Source: Maricaulis sp963975345 (GTDB taxonomy: Bacteria > Pseudomonadota > Alphaproteobacteria > Caulobacterales > Maricaulaceae). From it: a stretch of 64,000 nt of DNA. The stretch spans positions 186,001 to 250,000 of the forward strand of contig NZ_CAXBGE010000003.1 of assembly GCF_963975345.1 (NCBI RefSeq). The letters are read 5' to 3'. Both the position numbers and the translations under genes were made by a program. Below are positions 9,370 to 17,223 of this stretch, piece by piece. Positions within the stretch are counted from its first letter, which is position 1. Every line of letters starts with the position of its first letter. The notes beneath the pieces were generated by a model. That model was not told the DNA's origin. It worked only from the letters and a program-made list of their open reading frames with translations, and ran no database searches.

Positions 9370-9990
9370 CTGTCGTTTCTCAAGACGTTGCTCAGCAGGT
9401 CGTTGAGCCTTTTGGCTAGCGATTGCTTGGCGAGAGCCTGGTGCGGTCTGGCGGTATTGTATCAATCGAGGTCGAGATTTCGGCTGCGCGATGAGCGATA
9501 GGCAATAGCGTTGGCCTATTCGCGCAGCAGGGTTTGGATGAAGCGTTCGGCCTTGCTGTTGGTTCTCGGCGTGTAAGGCCGGGTGCGGATATGGCCGATC
9601 TTGAGGCTGCGCAGAGCCTGGGCGAACGGGCGCGAGACGTCGGCGCTGCCATTATCGGTCATGATGTGCTCGACGGTGATGCCCCGTGCCTTGAACCAGC
9701 GCAGCGCCCGGACCATGAAGCCGATGGTGTTCGCACCCTCGTCGTCCGACAGAACCTCGACATAGGTCAGACGGGTGGCATCGTCGATGGCGGTGTAGAC
9801 GCATTTCCAGCCAGGGCCGGCACAGCGATTGCCCTTGCGCTGTCCGGTGACGCGAAATCCATTTGTAGACCGTGCGCACCGATATACCGAAAGCGGCGCC
9901 AATCGTCTCAACGCTCTGGCCCGACTGTCGACGCTCGACAATCAGGGCTCGCGAAAACGGCATCGTTCTGGCATTTCTATGGTTGTTCAC
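9366..9990 (-). pseudogene. IS481-like transposase, broken
   Basis: Read on minus from a GTG near 9990 it begins with a helix-turn-helix segment (NNHRNART, SVETIGAAFGISVRTVYKW). It then jumps, near 9865 and in another frame, to the DDE catalytic part (GWKCVYTAIDDATRLTYVEV, HIMTDNGSAD, RPYTPRTNSKAERFIQTLLRE). About 100 residues between HTH and catalytic core appear deleted. Two in-frame stops, TAG after TLLRE and TGA in LDLD*YNTARPHQAL, fall where the family usually has Trp. It cannot make an active transposase. Confidence 0.85.
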
Positions 9991-10074
9991 CCGGGTCTTT
10001 CCCTGTCGCTGATTGTCTCGCAACAACCCGTCTCAAGGCTTCAACCCGAATGAGCAAGCTTATGAAAGTGCACA
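9371..10074 (-). mobile_element. Decayed IS481-like insertion sequence with target-site duplication
   Basis: The element is bounded by direct repeats GCTAGC at 9365-9370 and 10075-10080. Its ends are imperfect inverted repeats: TGTCGTTTCTCAAGACGTTG from 9371 and, on the other strand from 10074, TGTGCACTTTCATAAGCTTG, about 14 of 23 matching over 23 bases. It is about 700 bp, shorter than the roughly 1 kb usual for IS481, and the single transposase gene is broken. The final ~75 bp reappear at 25.95 kb. Confidence 0.82.
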
Positions 10075-10084
10075 GCTAGCTCGT

Positions 10085-10795
10085 TCATCGCGGCTCGAGG
10101 CGCGGAGCGCGCCTGAGCCAGATCAGGTAGATGATCCCGACAAGTCCGAGCGACCCGGCGGCAACCAACGCTATCAGTGGAACCGAGGTCGAGGCGCTTG
10201 CCGGGTTCGCTACGAGTTGGCCCAGTTGTGCGCCCAAAATCGCAAATGCCAGTGGGCGGATCCAGCCGGTCAGTCCGGTTCCGACCATGAATCCACGAAA
10301 ATCGCCACCACAGGCTCCGACCAACAGCGTACAGCCTGCCGAGGGCATAACTGGAAACAGTCGGAGGGCGGCGGTCGCCGTGAGCGTGTCGTTCTGGATG
10401 TGGCGCAAGAGGCGGGTGGCCGCGCGCCGCGCCGCGCCACTGACAAACCGCCAGACAAAGCGCCGTGCCCGCCGCGGATGAGCCCGTGCAAACCCGAAAA
10501 GGACGGCGCCGGCCACCAACATTGCGGCGAAGTAGATCAAACCGCTCCACCAGCCGACAAAGGCGCCGGCCAGCATCAGGGACACAGTGCCGAGCGGCAC
10601 GATGATCAATTGGGACACCAGGAAGTAGAGAGCCACCAAAAGCACGAGCGTGAGGCTGGCTTCGTCGACCGTGAGAAAGCGCACGACCCAGTCTTCCAGA
10701 GGCGCCTTCGCAATGACTGACCCCGCAAGCACGACCACGAGCAAGGCAATGACAAAGGCGGGTCGCCAGAAACTACGGCTATCGCTGAAACTCAT
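10085..10795 (-). CDS. VTT/SNARE-associated (TVP38/TMEM64, DedA-like) membrane protein
   Basis: 236 residues with about five or six membrane segments. The core pattern VPLGTVSLMLAGAFVGWWSG and LRLFPVMPSAGCTLLVGACGG matches the VTT domain of TVP38/DedA-like proteins. Bacterial members are linked to lipid-carrier (undecaprenyl-phosphate) translocation and membrane homeostasis. It is the last gene of the minus operon, behind the DprE2-like gene. An ATG at 10819, 4 bp after the upstream stop, is the coupled alternative start. A role in recycling the lipid carrier of this pathway is inference. Confidence 0.82.
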   Translation of the reverse strand: MSFSDSRSFWRPAFVIALLVVVLAGSVIAKAPLEDWVVRFLTVDEASLTLVLLVALYFLVSQLIIVPLGTVSLMLAGAFVGWWSGLIYFAAMLVAGAVLFGFARAHPRRARRFVWRFVSGAARRAATRLLRHIQNDTLTATAALRLFPVMPSAGCTLLVGACGGDFRGFMVGTGLTGWIRPLAFAILGAQLGQLVANPASASTSVPLIALVAAGSLGLVGIIYLIWLRRAPRLEPR

Positions 10796-10823
10796 CCGGT
10801 GCTTCCGCGACACCCCCATCGGA

Positions 10824-11594
10824 TTATAGGTTGACCTTGTTGAAGATGAATGCCGGCGTGGCGCGGATGGCCAGCATGATCCAGCGCCAGAACCAGGGCG
10901 CATATTGGACCGGGCCACCTGATTGAATGGCCCTGCAGACGGCTTGTGCGATGTCGTCCGGCTGCGCCCATAGCGGACCACCTTTCTCGATATCGGCGGT
11001 CATTGGCGTGTCGACGAAGCCGAGCTTCATGTTGACCGCGCGGGGTGCGCCAGTCTTGTTGGCCCATTTATGGGCGAGACCCTGGACCAGAACGGATAAC
11101 CCGCCCTTGGCCGCGCCATAAACATAGTTGGAGCGCCGGCCCCGGTCGCCGGCGACCGAGCTAATCGTCAAAAGTACCTGGTCAGGTTTTGGGTGGGTTT
11201 CGAGGTGTTCCGCCGCTGCAAGTACCCACAAGGCCGCGCTCGTGAAGTTCACGTCAATGATTTCGCGGGCATGGGAAAGGTCGATTTCTGCGCGTGCCTG
11301 GTCACCCAGGACGCCATAGAAGACCAGCACACCGTCGATGACGCCGCAGGCGGCCTGCGCATCAAGCAGAATGGCTTTCTGATCGACATTGTCGGCAAGA
11401 TCGGTGGCAATAACGTGCACCTGCCGCGCACCACGGACCTTCAGGTCCGCAGCGGACTCCGCAAGCACATCTGCTCGCCGCGCGAGGAGCGTCAAGGCGT
11501 GCCCGTCTGTCGCCAGCCGCCGGGCAGTCGCGATGGCGCTCGCCGAGCCCGCGCCAAGGATTACGAAGTGCTTGCTGGATATCGTCGCTGTCAT
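10824..11594 (-). CDS. DprE2-like SDR (polyprenyl-phosphoryl-2-keto-ribose reductase)
   Basis: 256-residue short-chain dehydrogenase. Cofactor motif FVILGAGSASAIATARRL near the N-terminus, NVNFTSA-type Asn region, and catalytic Ser plus YxxxK in ISSVAGDRGRRSNYVYGAAK. In mycobacteria DprE2 reduces the keto intermediate made by DprE1 to polyprenyl-phosphoryl-arabinofuranose. The start overlaps the stop of the DprE1-like gene by 4 bp, and this close pairing strongly supports the assignment. A generic SDR is the alternative. Confidence 0.85.
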   Translation of the reverse strand: MTATISSKHFVILGAGSASAIATARRLATDGHALTLLARRADVLAESAADLKVRGARQVHVIATDLADNVDQKAILLDAQAACGVIDGVLVFYGVLGDQARAEIDLSHAREIIDVNFTSAALWVLAAAEHLETHPKPDQVLLTISSVAGDRGRRSNYVYGAAKGGLSVLVQGLAHKWANKTGAPRAVNMKLGFVDTPMTADIEKGGPLWAQPDDIAQAVCRAIQSGGPVQYAPWFWRWIMLAIRATPAFIFNKVNL

Positions 11595-12925
11595 GAGTTT
11601 GTAACCCGTCGCCAGAAGGAAGAGGAAATGAGGGGATCTCGCAGGCTTTCCAGCGCCTGCCAATCCGGGTAGCCGGCTTGGAATACAGACGCGGAAATGC
11701 GCCCGTCCTTGGCCGGGTAGAGACGGCCCCCAGCATCGCACACAATTGTATCCAGATCGGCCATGAGCGCCAGCGTTGCGGCGCCCCGATTACGGAAGTC
11801 CAACGCTAGCGTCGCGCCCGGCATCGGGAAGGACAGCAGGCCGCGACCTGGTTTGTCGCCGAAAGATTTGAGGACCGCCAACATGGAGCCTTCATTGGCG
11901 CGTGCGATGCGCTCAAGCAGAGCCGGAATTGCATCGCGGGCTGTGCTGTGGGGAACGACGCACTGGTATTGAAAGAAGCCCTTGGAGCCGTAGGCCCGGT
12001 TCCAGTTACCAATCGAATCCAGAGGGTAAAAGAAACTTGAATAATGGCTGCGGCTTACAGCAGGTTTGCTGGTTTGGCGCCAGCGATAAAGCGTGTTGAA
12101 CGCTTTCAAAGTCAGCGGGTTGAGAGCTTGACCTGGCAGATCGACCGGAAGCGTCGGGCCGCCGTTCTGATGCGCAATCAGATCGCCGGTCGCAGCCCAT
12201 TTGCCGGCGGAGAATACGCCGCGTCCCAGCTGGGCCCCGCGCGCGGTACAATCGATCCAGGCAACCGTATGCTCGAACGTGTCAGCGGCAGTTGAGGCGA
12301 TGTCGAAAAACCCATCCACATGACTGAACGGAATAAGGGTTTGATCGATATAGGCGGCGGCAATCGGTACGAGCTGGATCTCAACCCACGTAATCAATCC
12401 AGTCAGCCCGAGCCCGCCGATCGTGGCCGCAAATTGTTCGGGTGCCGTTTCCGGATCGACCGCGCATTCCGCGCCATCGGATCGAACCAGCCCGAATGCC
12501 CGCACATTCTCACCGAACGAGCCGGCGCTGTGATGATTTTTGCCGTGGACATCATTGGCGATTGCCCCGGCGAGCGTCACGTAGCGCGTGCCAGGTGTGG
12601 TGTGGATGAAATATCCAGCCGGAACCGCGACGCGAAGGACCTCGTCGAGGCTCACGCCCGCCTCGGCTCGCAGGACGCCCGTTTCGCGGTCGAAGCTGAT
12701 GAAGCGGTTCAGCGCCGTGGTTGCAAGAAGGATATTGTCGGGGTTGAGATTGCTGTCCCCGTAGGATCGGCCGAGGCCATGCCCCAAGATGGTCAGGTCG
12801 CGGGCTTTGGCCGCATCGAACGCCGCGCCGACATCCCCCAAGCTATGCGGCCGGGCCAGCACGTGGTCGGCCCTTACAACCCGACCCCAGGAACGGATGG
12901 CGTTTGTGCGAGACATGTGAATCAT
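11591..12925 (-). CDS. DprE1-like FAD-dependent polyprenyl-phosphoryl-ribose 2-oxidase
   Basis: 444 residues, a vanillyl-alcohol-oxidase-type FAD protein. The FAD domain contains GHGLGRSYGDSN and TPGTRYVTLAGAIANDVHGKNHHSAGSFG, close to mycobacterial DprE1. The C-terminal part keeps LLSFPMPG and LYPAKDGR, whose Lys406 corresponds to the essential DprE1 Lys418. The position of Cys387 (benzothiazinone target) is Ala374 here by manual alignment. The expected reaction is 2'-oxidation of polyprenyl-phosphoryl-ribofuranose. The start at 12925 lies 4 bp after the UbiA gene. D-arabinolactone-type oxidases are the distant alternative. Confidence 0.88.
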   Translation of the reverse strand: MIHMSRTNAIRSWGRVVRADHVLARPHSLGDVGAAFDAAKARDLTILGHGLGRSYGDSNLNPDNILLATTALNRFISFDRETGVLRAEAGVSLDEVLRVAVPAGYFIHTTPGTRYVTLAGAIANDVHGKNHHSAGSFGENVRAFGLVRSDGAECAVDPETAPEQFAATIGGLGLTGLITWVEIQLVPIAAAYIDQTLIPFSHVDGFFDIASTAADTFEHTVAWIDCTARGAQLGRGVFSAGKWAATGDLIAHQNGGPTLPVDLPGQALNPLTLKAFNTLYRWRQTSKPAVSRSHYSSFFYPLDSIGNWNRAYGSKGFFQYQCVVPHSTARDAIPALLERIARANEGSMLAVLKSFGDKPGRGLLSFPMPGATLALDFRNRGAATLALMADLDTIVCDAGGRLYPAKDGRISASVFQAGYPDWQALESLRDPLISSSFWRRVTNS

Positions 12926-12929
12926 GGTG

Positions 12930-14357
12930 TCAAGCCAGGGTGGCGATGACGAAGGCCGTCAACAATGCCGCGCCGAGCAGCAAGCTCCACCGGTCTTTCA
13001 CCGCAAACGCCACTGGATCATCGTCGAGCTGACCGCGATGCGCCAGTAACCAAATGCGCATCATCCAGAGTGCGATGAGCGGTGGCGCAGCCCAGAGGGC
13101 TGCCGGTTGACTGTATATCCCTGATGGAAAGGCATCCTCTGCCAGATAGAGGATCATGATGACGACCGCTGATGCCGCACTCGAAAGGCCGAGCGAGAGC
13201 GTGAGAGGGGCGTCTTCCGGAAAATAGCCGCGTCCGCGAATCCTTAGGCCTGCTGGAGCTTCGACGACCTCGACGTGTCGTTTGGCCAGAGACATTGAGA
13301 AAAAGAACAACATCGAGAATGTCATTAGCCATTCCGACACGTGAGCACCGATAGCCAAGGCACCGATTGCGATGCGTGTCGTGAACAACGTTGCCAAGAC
13401 AAAGACGTCGAGCATCGGCACGCGCTTGAGTCCGAACGAGTAGGCGATGGTGATCACCAAATAGCAGGCCAGGCCAACCGCGAGCCACGGCGCTATCAGC
13501 CACCCGACCACCAGCCCAGTGAGAATCAGGAACGGGGCCGCGAGCAATCCATGCACGACAGATAGTTCGCCCGAAGCCAGCGGTCGTGAACGCTTGGTCT
13601 TGTGGCGCCGGTCAGCGGAGAGATCCAATAAATCATTGAGAAGGTAGGTTCCGGACGCGACCACGCCAAGCAGAAGAAATCCGGCGACTGCAAGCAGGAT
13701 GGCTTCGGGCTCGAGAAAGCGCCCACTCAAGCCCAGGGGGGCGAAGAGCAGAAGGTTTTTGGCCCATTGGTGCAGGCGCAGCGCCTTCCGCCAGGATTTC
13801 AGCCCTCCACCCGAATTGGGAAAATCGGCCTCCACTGGCTTGCCGAGCCCGTCCGCGACCTTGCGGGTATGGGCCGAGGGGCCAGCAAATATGATGCCGT
13901 CGGCATCGCGCCAGACTTTAAGGTCGGCGCGGCTGTCGCCGGCGTAGACATAGCCGTCCGGGAAGAGTTGCCGGATGTAAGCCCGCTTCTCATCGCCCTT
14001 GAGGTTGGTCGACCCTGAAGACCCGTGGGCGGCATCGAACAGATCAAAATGAGCGGCCACCGCATCGGCAACGGACTGGTCGGCTGCAGTCACCAAAACG
14101 ATGGTTCGGCCGGTGGCTTTCTCGCTTTTGAGGTAGCTGAGAAGGTCCTCGCGGACGGGCAGGCCCTCCAGATCAAGGTCCGCCTTGGCGCTGACAAAAC
14201 GCTTCAGTGCGGGCCGACCGCCACGAATCAGACTTGCGACGGCGCCTGGCAGAGCGGTTGGTCGATGCAAGACCAACCCGACCAGTCCCTCGGCCAGGGT
14301 GTCGGTGAGTAGCAGCGTTTCGTCGAGATCAACGATGAGGGGCAGGTGCTGGGTCAT
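12930..14357 (-). CDS. HAD phosphatase - UbiA prenyltransferase fusion (DPPR synthase-like)
   Basis: 475 residues. The N-terminal HAD domain (about 1-190) shows DLDETLLLTDT, LVTAADQS and YAGDSRADLKVW. The C-terminal UbiA domain (about 195-475) has roughly nine membrane segments, the metal-binding NDLLDLSADRRHKTKRSRPL motif near 240 and a second acidic site around PMLDVF. UbiA enzymes next to DprE1/DprE2 transfer phosphoribose from PRPP to polyprenyl phosphate. The HAD part could remove the 5'-phosphate of the product, as proposed for separate HAD proteins in the Azorhizobium noeCHOP genes. The start codon overlaps the GtrA stop (TGATG). Confidence 0.88.
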   Translation of the reverse strand: MTQHLPLIVDLDETLLLTDTLAEGLVGLVLHRPTALPGAVASLIRGGRPALKRFVSAKADLDLEGLPVREDLLSYLKSEKATGRTIVLVTAADQSVADAVAAHFDLFDAAHGSSGSTNLKGDEKRAYIRQLFPDGYVYAGDSRADLKVWRDADGIIFAGPSAHTRKVADGLGKPVEADFPNSGGGLKSWRKALRLHQWAKNLLLFAPLGLSGRFLEPEAILLAVAGFLLLGVVASGTYLLNDLLDLSADRRHKTKRSRPLASGELSVVHGLLAAPFLILTGLVVGWLIAPWLAVGLACYLVITIAYSFGLKRVPMLDVFVLATLFTTRIAIGALAIGAHVSEWLMTFSMLFFFSMSLAKRHVEVVEAPAGLRIRGRGYFPEDAPLTLSLGLSSAASAVVIMILYLAEDAFPSGIYSQPAALWAAPPLIALWMMRIWLLAHRGQLDDDPVAFAVKDRWSLLLGAALLTAFVIATLA

Positions 14358-14782
14358 CAGGGCTCTTCTTGGCCATTTGCGGCCGCGTCGGCCTTTTTTG
14401 AGAAGGTGAAGTGGCGGTGCCCAAGATAACTGGTCAGAATGGGTGATGCGACGCCAACTGCATGTGCGATCGAAGCGGCGTGCCAGTCCCAGCCTATGGC
14501 GGGTAAAATGAACCGCACCAAGCCGATCGTCACCAACCAGACCTGGGCCAACGCGACGATATTGACCAACGTAAACCGGACGGATTCGTCAGAAACCGTT
14601 CGGCCACTCGCCGCAAACACAAATAGCCGGTTCAGGGCATACGCCGTGACCATGCCGATCAGATAGGCGATGACAACGGAAAGCTCCAGCGTCATAACGC
14701 TGGATAGCGCAATGCGTGACAACCAGTTAACGGCTGCGGCGACGCCGCCGGCAACGACGAATGTGACAAATTCGCGGCTCAT
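14357..14782 (-). CDS. GtrA family membrane protein
   Basis: 141 residues with four membrane segments and GtrA-family features: FVVAGGVAAAVNWLSRI at the start, AYALNRLFVF in the middle and LTSYLGHRHFTF at the end. GtrA proteins are associated with flipping or presenting lipid-linked sugars. The mycobacterial GtrA member Rv3789 sits next to dprE1/dprE2 and takes part in arabinan synthesis, so the same neighbour here is meaningful. It overlaps the upstream stop by 4 bp. The transport role itself is inferred from the family. Confidence 0.88.
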   Translation of the reverse strand: MSREFVTFVVAGGVAAAVNWLSRIALSSVMTLELSVVIAYLIGMVTAYALNRLFVFAASGRTVSDESVRFTLVNIVALAQVWLVTIGLVRFILPAIGWDWHAASIAHAVGVASPILTSYLGHRHFTFSKKADAAANGQEEP

Positions 14783-16104
14783 ACCGTGCCCTGACCCTGC
14801 CGGGCCTTCTCCATGCTGTTCACCATAATTTTGGCGAACCGGGCACTTTCTGAAACGCCCCGATCTTCCGGGTAGTAGAAACACGTGTCGGCGATCTGCA
14901 AACCGGCAATTGGTGTAATGAAATCAGGAATTAGGTCAGCAAATCCCGTTTCGCATACGGGTTGGGCATAACGCAGTCGAGCCACGAAGGAGGCCACCCG
15001 GTCAGAGTCCTTGAGTTGCGGATTCACGGTGCGCAAATAGGCGAAACTCTCTTGAATAAACTCTTCATCCGGACGGCCGAATTTCGCATTCGTCTGGGGC
15101 ATGTAATAGGGCACATAGACGACATGATCATCGCCAGTTGGCCGGAGATTCGAAAACTCGACGAATCCCGGGATCTGCATGTCGGGGTCAGACACATTGA
15201 CCCAAAAATTGTCGGTGACCGCGCGCCGTAACTTGTGCAGCACGCAGACCACGCCGATGTTTTTGAGCTTCTCATAGGGCGCGCGCATGGCCGGGTCGCA
15301 CTGACTTAGCAGCCCGGGCACGTAGGGCATGGGGACCGTAGAAATGACATTTGGGGCCTCAAACACACGCCCATCAGCGAGCTCTACGCCTCGAACGGCA
15401 TCGCCCTCGATCAACACGTGTTCCGCGCGGACGTTATAGTGGATAGTGCCGCCACCAGCCTCGATCGCCGCCGCGAGCGCGTTCATGAGAGTTTCCGTTC
15501 CGCCCTCGATATAGCCGAGACGTTCCTCAAATAATGATTTACGTGAATTGCCCAACCGTTTGATGCGTTGCCAAATCCACGCCGCCGACACTTCGTCGGA
15601 CAGCTCGTAGAATTTGAGCTCCAGCAACCGGCGCCAGAGGCGGTCATAGGCCTTCTCGCCCGACCAGCCGATGAACCAGTCTTTGGCGCTGATTTTGTCC
15701 AGGCGTTCCCAGTCAGACCGCTTGGTCGATACGAACATCTGTAACCCGTATCGAATTTTCGTAATCAGATCGATGCCCGGCGCCATGAGCAGGGATACAG
15801 GGTCCCCCCAGCGGATCAGACGGCCATCCAGATAATAGCCCATCTTTGTCGAAACCCATTTCATGGCATCAGGCATGCCCAATTCGTCGAGCAATTCGAG
15901 TGTGTCGACGTCGGACAGGCAGCAGAAATGGTAAAACCGCTCGATCGACAGGCCGTCGAAATCGAAGTGCGCCGCCATGCCGCCGGGGCGGTCATCTGCT
16001 TCAATCACTTCGACGGCATAGCCGCGTTTGAGGGCGTGATAGGCGGTGGCCAATCCCATGGGGCCAGCGCCGATAACGACGAGTTTTTCAGGAGGTTTGG
16101 CCAT
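14779..16104 (-). CDS. NAD(P)/FAD-dependent amine-oxidase-like oxidoreductase
   Basis: 441 residues. N-terminal Rossmann dinucleotide motif VVIGAGPMGLATAYHALKRG with a following acidic residue (EVIEADDRPGGMA). Body and C-terminus resemble protoporphyrinogen-oxidase/UDP-galactopyranose-mutase-like flavoproteins (ERLGYIEGGTETLMNAL; IADTCFYYPEDRGVSESARFA). The ATG at 16104 follows CAGGAGG-like sequence in reverse (ACCCTGCC is weaker), so the start is moderately sure. It lies 13 bp after the epimerase gene. A function in sugar or lipid-carrier modification is inferred only from the operon. Confidence 0.82.
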   Translation of the reverse strand: MAKPPEKLVVIGAGPMGLATAYHALKRGYAVEVIEADDRPGGMAAHFDFDGLSIERFYHFCCLSDVDTLELLDELGMPDAMKWVSTKMGYYLDGRLIRWGDPVSLLMAPGIDLITKIRYGLQMFVSTKRSDWERLDKISAKDWFIGWSGEKAYDRLWRRLLELKFYELSDEVSAAWIWQRIKRLGNSRKSLFEERLGYIEGGTETLMNALAAAIEAGGGTIHYNVRAEHVLIEGDAVRGVELADGRVFEAPNVISTVPMPYVPGLLSQCDPAMRAPYEKLKNIGVVCVLHKLRRAVTDNFWVNVSDPDMQIPGFVEFSNLRPTGDDHVVYVPYYMPQTNAKFGRPDEEFIQESFAYLRTVNPQLKDSDRVASFVARLRYAQPVCETGFADLIPDFITPIAGLQIADTCFYYPEDRGVSESARFAKIMVNSMEKARQGQGTV

Positions 16105-16117
16105 GGCAGGGTCCGGA

Positions 16118-17050
16118 TCAGAACTCGAGAGAAATTTTTGCGTATTCGGGATGATTGAAGGTGAGGTCCAACGCGGCAACAAACGGCGTTTCTTCGACCC
16201 CGAAAATGTCGGGCCAGTCGATGACTTCGAAAAGATCGGGGGTGGCGAGCGCTTTGAGTTGACTCGTCGTGAACGGTGGATTCGAGTTGAAGAGAGCGTA
16301 AGTCTTCAGCATTAGCCAGAACAGGCTGTATGGCAAGGTGACGATCCGCGTGCGCGCCGATACCGTGCGCTTGATCGCGCGGATCATGTCGATGTAGTCG
16401 ATAGTCTGGCGGCCCGAGATGTTGTAGGTGCCCGTTATTTTCTGATCGAGACAGGCGGAGATGATTGACGAAAAGTCGCCTGCATACAGCGGCTGGCGTC
16501 GGTAGCGACCCGATCCGGGGATGGGGAAAACCGGGTTCCTGTCCATGAAGCGACGCAACCAGCCCAAGTGCTTACGGTCGAACCAACCAAACATCAGGGT
16601 CGGCCTCAGGATGACTTGTCGGATATCAGCCTTCACCACTATGGCTTCCTGGGCCTTTTTGGACTCGGTGTAGAAATCCACGGCTTGGGAATTCACGACC
16701 GACGAGCTGATATGGACAAGATATTCGGTCTCGCCATCTTTCATCGCGGAAAGGCAAAGCTCGGTCGCCGTAATATTGTTGGCTGTGAATTCTCGCTGAT
16801 CCAGGCCACCGATTTGCGCGTGCAGAAATATCGCAGCATCGCATTCAGCCAATCTGGCTTGCCATGGACCGGGTACAGACAGATCGCATTCGATAACCTC
16901 GATCTCCGGATGGAGGCGGCGCAAAGTTGCGGTGTTGGCCGGGTGCTTGTCCGCAGCCACGATCGTCAGATTGGATTTGGCTTTGAGCATGGGGATCAGA
17001 TTTTGACCGACCAGGCCCGCTGCGCCGGTTATAAATACACGCTTCGACAT
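16118..17050 (-). CDS. NAD-dependent epimerase/dehydratase family protein
   Basis: 310 residues, extended SDR. The N-terminus is VFITGAAGLVGQNL and the active-site region is ISSSVVNSQAVDFYTESKK, where Ser-Tyr-Lys can be picked out as SSS, YTESK. GRQTIDYIDMIRAI is typical of the substrate half. It is the first gene of a seven-gene minus operon that continues to 10085 with gaps of at most about 15 bp. Nucleotide-sugar epimerisation or reduction is likely; substrate unknown. Confidence 0.83.
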   Translation of the reverse strand: MSKRVFITGAAGLVGQNLIPMLKAKSNLTIVAADKHPANTATLRRLHPEIEVIECDLSVPGPWQARLAECDAAIFLHAQIGGLDQREFTANNITATELCLSAMKDGETEYLVHISSSVVNSQAVDFYTESKKAQEAIVVKADIRQVILRPTLMFGWFDRKHLGWLRRFMDRNPVFPIPGSGRYRRQPLYAGDFSSIISACLDQKITGTYNISGRQTIDYIDMIRAIKRTVSARTRIVTLPYSLFWLMLKTYALFNSNPPFTTSQLKALATPDLFEVIDWPDIFGVEETPFVAALDLTFNHPEYAKISLEF

Positions 17051-17223
17051 GACACCCCCACCTTCACACCCCGCTTAAAGCAAATGCGCGATCTGGACGC
17101 AATCCTATAAGTCGCTTGTGCTATGGCTTGCGCTGTCGGCACAAGAACGCTTTAAGCTTGTATTACGTCCGCGGTGCGTGATCGGCCCGGACCGAGTATT
17201 GGGCCGCGCGGCACGGGGGATTC
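17051..17223. promoter_or_regulatory. Divergent promoter region of the glycan island
   Basis: A 173-bp non-coding stretch between the epimerase gene (minus) and the first polytopic glycosyltransferase candidate (plus). It must hold the start signals for both operons. No convincing operator palindrome was found by eye. Confidence 0.5.

Noticed and set aside
10013..10720. 235-codon plus-strand frame through the VTT gene
   Set aside because: The translation is a charged, low-complexity shadow of the membrane protein read on minus; it has no start signal.
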